From: Gemmatimonadota bacterium
Lineage (GTDB): Bacteria; Gemmatimonadota; Gemmatimonadetes; Gemmatimonadales; GWC2-71-9
Assembly: GCA_016713785.1 (NCBI GenBank)
Contig: JADJOM010000003.1
Location: 434,001 to 498,000 of the forward strand
DNA length: 64,000 nucleotides
Direction of reading: 5' to 3'
In this document: piece by piece, positions 58,318-64,000 of the stretch
Numbering within the stretch: position 1 is the stretch's first letter
Layout: every line of letters starts with the position of its first letter
The notes under the pieces: model-generated
Databases searched by the model: none
Told to the model about the DNA's origin: nothing
What the model saw: the letters and a program-made list of their open reading frames with translations, nothing else
Translations under genes and position numbers: made by a program

Positions 58318-59760
58318 ATGCTTGCTTGCCCCATCGGCCGGGCCTGGTGGCCCCTCATGGCGCTGTTGCTCCCTGGCGGCGCCGGCCTCGCGGCCCAGGG
58401 TGGTGGGAGCCGTGCCGTGCTCGCTCATGCCCCGGCGGTGCCGCCCGCGCTGGCACGCCGGCCCCCCGGGCGCGTTGTCGTGCGACTCGAGACCCGGGAG
58501 GTGAAACACCAGCTGGCCGACGGGGTGGACTACACCGCCTGGACCTTCGGCGGCCAGGTGCCGGGACAGTTCATCCGCGTCCGGGAGGGCGACCGGGTCG
58601 AGTTCCACCTCGACAACCACCCCGACAGCCGGATGCCGCACAATATCGACCTCAACGCGGTGACCGGGCCCGGCGGCGGGGCGGCGGTGTCGTTCACGGC
58701 GCCGGGCCACAGCACGAGCTTCGAGTTCCAGGCGCGGAACCCCGGGCTCTTCGTCTACCACTGCGCCGCCGTCCCGGTCGGGATGCACGTGGCCAACGGG
58801 ATGTACGGCCTGATGCTCGTGGAGCCGGCGGGAGGCCTCGCGCCGGCGCGGCGCGAGTACTACCTGATGCTGGGTGAGTTCTACACCGACGGCGCCTTCG
58901 GGGAGCCGGGCGCCCGCGCCTTCAGCTGGGAGAAGGCGCTCGCCGAGACGCCTGACTACGTGGTGTTCAATGGGGCGGTCGGGTCGCTCACCGGGGAGCG
59001 GGCGCTCGTGGCGTCGGTGGGGGAGACCGTCCGGCTCTACGTGGGCAATGGCGGCCCCAACCTCACCGCCTCGTTCCACATCAGCGGCGAGACCTTCGAC
59101 CGGGTGTACCTGGGCGGCAGCAGCCAGCCGCTGACCAACGTGGAGACGGTCCCGCTGCCCCCCGGGAGCGCCGCCATCGTCGAGTTCACCGTGGACGTGC
59201 CCGGCACCTACCCGATCGCCGACCATGCCCTCTTCCGCGCCTTCAACAAGGGAGCCCTTGGCACCCTCCGGGTGGACGGGCCGCCCGCCCCCGCGCTCTA
59301 CGCCGGCCGGACCGGCGACGAGGTCTACCTGCTCGAGGGGGCCACCGCGCAGGTCCTGCCGGCCGTGCGGGATACCGCGCGCGGCCCCAAGACCGTGGCC
59401 GAGCAGGTGGAGGCCGGCCGCCGGATCTTCTCCCAGACCTGTCAGGCGTGCCACCAGTCCGACGGCCGCGGTATTCCCGGCTCCTTCCCGCCGCTCGCCG
59501 GCTCCGACTTCCTCAACGCCGACCTGCGCCGCGCGGTGGGCATTGTCCTCAACGGGCTGCAGGGACCCGTGGTGGTGAACGGGCGCACCTACAACGCCGT
59601 CATGCCGGCGCTGCGCCTCACCGACGACAACGTCGCCGACGTGCTCACCTACGTGTACAGCCAGTGGGGGAATGCGGGCAAGGTGGTGGCGCCCGCGCTG
59701 GTCAGCCAGATCCGGCTCTGCCCCTGGTGCGAGACCGGCGGTCGGCCGCCGGGACCGTGA
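58318..59760 (+). CDS. NirK-like copper protein with C-terminal cytochrome c domain
   Basis: 480 residues. Signal peptide ending LAAQ (~31). Two cupredoxin domains: type-1 copper ligands His108 (MPHN), Cys149 (YHC), His157 and Met162. Catalytic-type residues Asp111 and His254 and type-2 ligands His148 and His303 (DHALFRAF) are present, but the expected His in the HNxDxHA motif is Asn113 (DLNAVTG). A cytochrome c domain follows, with CQACH at 375-379 and MPAL as the axial Met. This is the three-domain CuNIR layout, which reduces nitrite to NO. The missing ligand makes activity doubtful. ATG at 58318 has GGAGGA 7 nt upstream. A CPWC motif lies near the end. Confidence 0.85.
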   Translation: MLACPIGRAWWPLMALLLPGGAGLAAQGGGSRAVLAHAPAVPPALARRPPGRVVVRLETREVKHQLADGVDYTAWTFGGQVPGQFIRVREGDRVEFHLDNHPDSRMPHNIDLNAVTGPGGGAAVSFTAPGHSTSFEFQARNPGLFVYHCAAVPVGMHVANGMYGLMLVEPAGGLAPARREYYLMLGEFYTDGAFGEPGARAFSWEKALAETPDYVVFNGAVGSLTGERALVASVGETVRLYVGNGGPNLTASFHISGETFDRVYLGGSSQPLTNVETVPLPPGSAAIVEFTVDVPGTYPIADHALFRAFNKGALGTLRVDGPPAPALYAGRTGDEVYLLEGATAQVLPAVRDTARGPKTVAEQVEAGRRIFSQTCQACHQSDGRGIPGSFPPLAGSDFLNADLRRAVGIVLNGLQGPVVVNGRTYNAVMPALRLTDDNVADVLTYVYSQWGNAGKVVAPALVSQIRLCPWCETGGRPPGP

Positions 59761-59769
59761 GCGCCGGGC

Positions 59770-60147
59770 CTACGTCGTCACCACCTCGCCGCCCAGCGCC
59801 CGCGCCACCTGCTCGGGAAAGAGCCGGATGTCGATGGGCTTGGTGATGTAGCCATCGAACCCCGCGGCCAGCGCCCGCTCCCGGTCGCCGGCCATGGCGT
59901 GCGCGGTCAACGCCACCACCCGGAGCGCCCGGTGCGGCGAGGCGCGGATCTCCTCCAGCAGCGCGAAGCCGTCCTTGCCGGGCAGCTGGATGTCCATCAG
60001 CACCAGCGCGGGCTGCGCCTGCTCGATGGCCGACAGCAACCCCTCGCCGCTCGCCAGTCCGGTCACCGCGTGCTGGCGCAGCGTGAGCAGGGTGCGGAAC
60101 AGCTTCATGTTGTCGGGGCTGTCCTCGACGATCAGGATGGTCGCCAT
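59770..60147 (-). CDS. Single-domain response regulator (CheY-like)
   Basis: 125 residues, one receiver domain. Acidic pair in VEDS (~8), phosphorylatable Asp in LMDIQLPG (~52), Thr/Ala in ALTAHA (~81) and Lys in ITKPID (~103) are all present. No output domain; it probably acts by protein contact. It is 31 nt downstream of the pilB-like gene on the same strand and convergent with the NirK-like gene. A role in pilus control is inferred. Confidence 0.9.
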   Translation of the reverse strand: MATILIVEDSPDNMKLFRTLLTLRQHAVTGLASGEGLLSAIEQAQPALVLMDIQLPGKDGFALLEEIRASPHRALRVVALTAHAMAGDRERALAAGFDGYITKPIDIRLFPEQVARALGGEVVTT

Positions 60148-60178
60148 CCATGGCTCCCGGGGTAGCGGTCGGTGCGGC

Positions 60179-62374
60179 TCAGGCCTGCATGCGGCGGAGC
60201 ACCGCGCGGACCCGGGCCGTCAGCGCCGTGGGGCGCACCGGCTTGATCAGGTAGTCCTGCGCTCCAAGGTCGAGCGCCCGCGTCTCGGTCTCGTCGGACC
60301 GCGCGGTGAGCACGATGACCGGAATCTGGCTGGTCTGCACGCCATGGCCAAGCTCCTCCAGCACCCCGAGCCCGTCGAGCCGGGGCATGTCCATGTCGAG
60401 CACGATCAGGTCGAAGCGCCGCTGGGCCACCAGGTCGATCGCGTCGAGCCCGTCGTTGGCCTCGGAGACGGCCATGCCCTCGCGCTCCAGCACCGCCCGC
60501 ACCAGCCGCCGCATCTGCGGGTCGTCATCGGCCACCAGCACCTGGGTCTGCGCCGGGGGGGCCGGGGCGCCGGTGGCGACGGGCGGGGCCGGCGTGGGCG
60601 TGGCCGCGGCGATCGCCGCGCGGACCTGCTCCGGCACCAGCATCACGCTGGGGCGGTTGGCCAGGGTGGAACCGTCGTCCTGCACCCGCTCGCCCAGCAC
60701 CCGGACCAGTTCCTCCAGCGTGGTGAAGCCCTGCCACATCCGGTGCAGGCCGCTCTCCCACAGGCTCCGCATGCCCAGCCGCCGCGCGGCGGCCGCGACC
60801 TGGTCGGGATTGGCCTCCTCGTGGATCAGCCGCGCCACCTCGCTGTCGATGGGCATGATCTCCACCACCGAGAGCCGGCCCCGGTAGCCGGTGCCGCCAC
60901 ACTGCTTGCACCCCACCGCCCGCACCACGCGCGGATGGGCCCGCCAGTCCTCCGGTGGCCGCGCGTCGGCGGGGAGATCCGCCAGCGGCACCTCCACCGC
61001 GCAGTGCGCGCAGACCCGGCGCACCAGCCGCTGGGCCAGCACGCCCTTGAGCACCGAGGCCACCTTGAAGCTGTCGATGCCCATGTCGCGCAGGCGGGTG
61101 ATGGCGCCGGGCGCGTCATTGGTGTGCAGGGTGGAAAGCACGAAGTGGCCCGAGAGCCCCGCCTGGATGGCGGTCTTGGCGGTCTCCTGGTCGCGGATCT
61201 CGCCCAGCAGCACGATGTCGGGGTCCTGGCGCAGCACCGAGCGCAGCGCGCTCGCGAAGGTGAGCCCCTGGGCCTCGTTGACCTGGATCTGCGAGATCCC
61301 GGCCAGGTCGTACTCCACCGGGTCCTCGACCGTCACGATGTTGACCCGCCCGGTCTTGAGCTGGTTGAGCGCCGCGTAGAGCGTGGTGGTCTTGCCGCTC
61401 CCGGTGGGCCCGGTCACCAGCATCATGCCTTCGCGGTGGCCCAGCAGTGCGGTGAGCAGCGCGAGCTCCTGCTGGCTCAGCCCCAGGGTGTCGGTGGTCT
61501 GCTTGAGGTTGGTCTTGTCCAGGATCCGGATGACCACCTTCTCGCCCCGCCGCGCGATCGGCACCGTCGAGACCCGCAGGTCCACGTGCTGGCCATCCAC
61601 CCGGATGGCCGCGCGGCCGTCGTGCGGGTGGAGCGGGTCGGTCACGTCGAGCTTGGCGAAGATCTTGGCCCGCCGCACCAGCGAGGCCCCGGCGGAGCCC
61701 GGCAGCCGCATGACCTCGCGCAGCACGCCATCCACCCGGTAGCGCACCACGGTGGCGTGATCCTCGGGCTCGGCGTGGATGTCGCTCGCCCCCTGCCGCA
61801 CCGCCTCGCAGATCATCGCGTCGACCAGCTTGGCCACCGGCGCGTCGAGCACCGGGTCCCGGTCCGGCTCGAGCCCTTCCTCCACCGCTGCCTCGACCTC
61901 CGCCGGCTCCAGCCGGTCGAGCATCCGCTCGATGCTGCGCTCGGGGCGGTACGTGGCGTCGATCTTCTCGAGCAGCGCGGCGGGGGCGGTCACCCGGAAC
62001 TCGACCTCCCGGCCGGTGACGAACCGGATCGCCTGCTCGGCGTTGAAGTCGCGGGGATCGGCGGCGGCCAGGACGATGTGACGCTCCGTGGCCGAGAGAG
62101 GCAGCACCAGGTGCTTGCGGGCCACCGATTCCGGGACCAGCCGCGCCGCGCGCGGATCGGCGCCGGCCAGGTCGGCCACCTTGAGCCGGAACTGCCGGGC
62201 CACGGCGGCGGCCAGCGCCTCGTCGGTGACCAGGCCGTGGTCCACCACCGCCTGCCACACGCTGCTGCCCGGATGGACGCCGACGAGCTGGGTCGGTGAG
62301 ACCAGCCCCGAGTCCACCAGGGTCTGCAGCAGCCAGGCATCGGCCGTGCGCTCGCGCGTCGCGTGCTCGATCAT
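60179..62374 (-). CDS. PilB/GspE-type assembly ATPase fused to a receiver domain
   Basis: 731 residues. Residues ~10-160 are GspE_N/MshEN-like, ~185-580 the secretion ATPase with Walker A GPTGSGKTTT (~321), Asp box, Walker B LLGEIRD (~390) and a C4 zinc motif (CAHC, CKQCGGTGYRGR, ~446-485). A Pro/Ala linker (~587-610) leads to a complete receiver domain (~611-731) with VADDD, LDMDMP and IKP. It powers pilus or T2SS extension. A C-terminal receiver on this ATPase is uncommon and suggests direct two-component control. ATG at 62374. Confidence 0.9.
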   Translation of the reverse strand: MIEHATRERTADAWLLQTLVDSGLVSPTQLVGVHPGSSVWQAVVDHGLVTDEALAAAVARQFRLKVADLAGADPRAARLVPESVARKHLVLPLSATERHIVLAAADPRDFNAEQAIRFVTGREVEFRVTAPAALLEKIDATYRPERSIERMLDRLEPAEVEAAVEEGLEPDRDPVLDAPVAKLVDAMICEAVRQGASDIHAEPEDHATVVRYRVDGVLREVMRLPGSAGASLVRRAKIFAKLDVTDPLHPHDGRAAIRVDGQHVDLRVSTVPIARRGEKVVIRILDKTNLKQTTDTLGLSQQELALLTALLGHREGMMLVTGPTGSGKTTTLYAALNQLKTGRVNIVTVEDPVEYDLAGISQIQVNEAQGLTFASALRSVLRQDPDIVLLGEIRDQETAKTAIQAGLSGHFVLSTLHTNDAPGAITRLRDMGIDSFKVASVLKGVLAQRLVRRVCAHCAVEVPLADLPADARPPEDWRAHPRVVRAVGCKQCGGTGYRGRLSVVEIMPIDSEVARLIHEEANPDQVAAAARRLGMRSLWESGLHRMWQGFTTLEELVRVLGERVQDDGSTLANRPSVMLVPEQVRAAIAAATPTPAPPVATGAPAPPAQTQVLVADDDPQMRRLVRAVLEREGMAVSEANDGLDAIDLVAQRRFDLIVLDMDMPRLDGLGVLEELGHGVQTSQIPVIVLTARSDETETRALDLGAQDYLIKPVRPTALTARVRAVLRRMQA

Positions 62375-62424
62375 CGGTCCCCATTCGCCGCGCCGGAATC
62401 GGCGCCGGTTCCATCCGGGTTCGG

Positions 62425-62453
62425 TTGAGGAGCGGGTCGCCGCGGACTACAAT
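62425..62453 (+). promoter_or_regulatory. Promoter of tyrA
   Basis: TTGAGG (62425-62430), 17-nt spacer, TACAAT (62448-62453), a five-of-six match to TATAAT. The start would lie near 62460, about 60 nt before the ATG. The same interval lies just outside the start of the divergent pilB-like gene. Confidence 0.6.
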
Positions 62454-62519
62454 TGGGCCACCGGCACAGTACGCCCCTGTCCCACGTCCCCACTATCGGC
62501 CGTCCCCACGGGAAACTGT

Positions 62520-63365
62520 ATGCGCCCCAACTCGTTGGCTGTGCTGGGCCTGGGCGCCATCGGCGGCTCGGTGGCGTGGCAGTCACGGCTGGCCGGGATT
62601 CCCCGGGTGATCGGCTACACTCCCGACCGGGCCAGCGCGGTCCGCGCCCTCAAGGCCCAGGCCGTGCACGACCTGGCCGACTCCCCGGCGCGTGCCGTGC
62701 AGGGGGCCGAGCTCGTGGTCCTGGCCGCCCCGCCGGAGGCCATCCTGGGTCTCCTCGACAGCCTCGGCCCCCACCTGGCCCCCGGCGCCCTCGTCACCGA
62801 CGTGGCCAGCATCAAGGCGCCCATCCTCGACCGGGCCCGGCAGGCGGGGCTCGCCGCCCGCTTCGCCGGGGGACACCCCTTCGCCGGCACCCACCGCCAG
62901 GGCTGGGACGGTGCCCGGGCCGACCTTTTCGTCGATGCCGTCGTCTACGTCTGTGCCACCGGCCCCGAAGGGGATGCCGCCGCGCGTGAGGTCATGGATT
63001 TCTGGGCCACGGTGCTCCGGGCCCACCCCGTGCTGATCGACGCCGTGGCCCACGACGCGCGACTGGCCTGGACCAGCCACCTGCCACAGGCGGTGGCCAG
63101 TGCCCTCGCCCATGCGCTGGGCGGCGAGCCGTCGCTCGCCGGGGCCGCCTTCGGCACCGGCCTCAGGGACACCACCCGCCTGGCGGCGAGCCCGGTCGAG
63201 ATGTGGGTGGAGATCCTGCTGCAGAATCGCGTGGCGATGGAGGTCCCGCTCGCGGGGATGGAAGCGGCCCTCGCCGAACTGCGGCGGCTCGTCGCCGCGA
63301 ATGACCGCGCCGGACTGACGGCCTTCCTCGCCGCCGCCGCCACCTTCCGCCGCCCCCTCGGCTGA
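62520..63365 (+). CDS. tyrA: Prephenate dehydrogenase
   Basis: 281 residues. NAD-binding LGLGAIGGSVAW (~9-20), LAAPPEAILGLL (~69), DVASIKAP (~95) and GGHPFAGTHRQGW (~116) are the TyrA signatures. The last half is helical. It converts prephenate to 4-hydroxyphenylpyruvate in tyrosine synthesis. No ACT or chorismate mutase domain is attached. ATG at 62520; no clear Shine-Dalgarno (GGGAAAC at 62510). It has its own promoter and ends 15 nt before the convergent pilin gene. Confidence 0.9.
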   Translation: MRPNSLAVLGLGAIGGSVAWQSRLAGIPRVIGYTPDRASAVRALKAQAVHDLADSPARAVQGAELVVLAAPPEAILGLLDSLGPHLAPGALVTDVASIKAPILDRARQAGLAARFAGGHPFAGTHRQGWDGARADLFVDAVVYVCATGPEGDAAAREVMDFWATVLRAHPVLIDAVAHDARLAWTSHLPQAVASALAHALGGEPSLAGAAFGTGLRDTTRLAASPVEMWVEILLQNRVAMEVPLAGMEAALAELRRLVAANDRAGLTAFLAAAATFRRPLG

Positions 63366-63380
63366 CCTCGCGGCCACGCC

Positions 63381-63848
63381 CTACCGATCCACCTTCACCT
63401 GCACCTGTCCGCCGCCCGCCCAGCAGAGCGCGGTCACGTCGGCGTTGGACGATCCGCCCAGCATCGACTCCACCTCCTGGCAGGTCAGGCCGTCGGGGAC
63501 CGAGATGCCGATCGTGTGGGTGGTCTGGGTAAGCCCGTCCTGCACCACGTCGAGCGACATCCACGCCAGCGAGAACGTGGGCTGGGTGAGGGAGAAGCCG
63601 CTGGGCAGGTAACTGGCGAGGCCCGGCGGCGTGCTCCCGAACGCCGCGGCCGGTGGCCACTCCTGGGTGGATTCGTTGTAGCTGTAGGCGGCATGGCGCA
63701 CCACGTGCACCGCCCCCACCACCTTCGCGGCGTCGGCGCGGCGGCGGACCTGCTGGTACTGCGGAATCGAAATGCCCACCAGGATGCCGAGCACCGCAAC
63801 GACGGTGATCAGCTCGAGGAACGAGAAGCCGCGGCGGTTGCGCGTCAC
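63381..63848 (-). CDS. Type IV pilin/pseudopilin-like protein B
   Basis: 155 residues. Leader NRRG, then FSFLELITVVAVLGILVGIS (Gly cleavage, Glu at +5, hydrophobic helix), a textbook prepilin N-terminus. The C-terminal YLPSGFSLTQPTFSLAWMS matches that of pilin A (51015-51470), and two cysteines (TCQEVE and LCWAGG) may form a disulfide here only. GTG at 63848 overlaps the stop of the upstream gene. Probably assembled by the same system as the PilB-like ATPase. Confidence 0.88.
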   Translation of the reverse strand: MTRNRRGFSFLELITVVAVLGILVGISIPQYQQVRRRADAAKVVGAVHVVRHAAYSYNESTQEWPPAAAFGSTPPGLASYLPSGFSLTQPTFSLAWMSLDVVQDGLTQTTHTIGISVPDGLTCQEVESMLGGSSNADVTALCWAGGGQVQVKVDR

Positions 63849-64000
63849 CGGGCACGCTCCCGGAGCTCCGCCACGCCCTCCACCGAGCCCTCCAGTTCGA
63901 ACACATGATTGCCAAGGGCGGTGGTGATCAGGTAGCTCCCGTCTGCGCGCCGGGTGTATTCCATCTGCGGCAGCGGCACCTGCAATTCGTCCAGCGTGGC
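63845..64000 (-). CDS. Partial gene at window edge, paired with pilin B
   Basis: Only the last 51 codons are inside the window; the start lies to the right. The fragment contains MEYTRRADGSYLITTALG and ends VAELRERAR. Its GSYLIT pattern resembles the end of the pilin-A partner (GGYSLTG). It overlaps the pilin start (GTGA), as in the other pair. Too little is present to name a family. Confidence 0.6.
   Translation of the reverse strand, partial: ATLDELQVPLPQMEYTRRADGSYLITTALGNHVFELEGSVEGVAELRERAR

Overview
The window is about 64 kb of very GC-rich bacterial chromosome. It has dense co-oriented operons, many start/stop overlaps of the ATGA, GTGA and TTGA type, frequent GTG and TTG starts, and several proteins with Gram-negative export or outer-membrane features (lipoboxes, signal peptides ending in AxA-Q, beta-barrel-like proteins). 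The gene content (Rex, MutS2, RNase Y, an RsbU/RsbW-like switch, DUF2911, CuNIR-cytochrome fusion, multihaem cytochromes) suggests a Gemmatimonadota-type bacterium. That assignment is an inference from memory, not a search result.

Layout. (1) 1-5.0 kb: a membrane-stress-like module of a coiled-coil membrane protein, an AAA+ ATPase, PspA and a substrate-binding/OmpA fusion. (2) 5.1-21.3 kb: housekeeping genes: bS21, mutS2, dnaG (apparently frameshifted), zinc-ribbon protein, recJ, rsmD, coaD, pta, a partner-switching module (STAS, anti-sigma kinase, PP2C phosphatase), ksgA, rex with its own operator, arcA, a DnaQ-like exonuclease and an MBL-fold hydrolase. (3) 21.3-36.3 kb: infC-rpmI-rplT-pheS-pheT behind a terminator-like leader, then a zapA pair, rny, folD, xseAB, a prenyl synthase, dxs, nadK and recN. 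(4) 36.4-41.4 kb: AI-2E-type permease, an outer-membrane-like protein, galK, a DUF2911 protein and tRNA-Leu(UAA). (5) 41.4-44.0 kb: a small island of visibly lower GC with two secreted proteins and a tyrosine-recombinase remnant. (6) 44.0-51.0 kb: accessory genes (sulfotransferase-like, FAD oxidoreductase, PhoX-like lipoprotein, a hypothetical, a SnoaL-like lipoprotein, PPK2). (7) 51.0-64.0 kb: two paralogous pilin gene pairs, a PilB ATPase fused to a receiver domain, a stand-alone receiver, tyrA, and a seven-gene electron-transfer operon.

The most interesting system is that operon (52446-59760): cupredoxin, NHL beta-propeller, penta-, tetra- and hexahaem c-type cytochromes, a 644-residue barrel-like protein and a copper nitrite-reductase-like protein with a C-terminal haem domain, translationally coupled almost throughout. 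It looks like an envelope-spanning electron conduit or a cytochrome-filament locus. It lies divergent from a pilin operon, with a perfect 9-bp dyad between them. The NirK-like protein has Asn where a type-2 copper histidine is expected.

Other signals: a family of 8-bp AGCCGCCG-type repeats at gene ends and inside the DnaG linker; a 9-copy perfect array before ppk2; a CTG-initiated infC behind a terminator-like hairpin; two copies of one hairpin upstream of rpmI and rny; and a perfect Rex operator spanning the ksgA stop codon.
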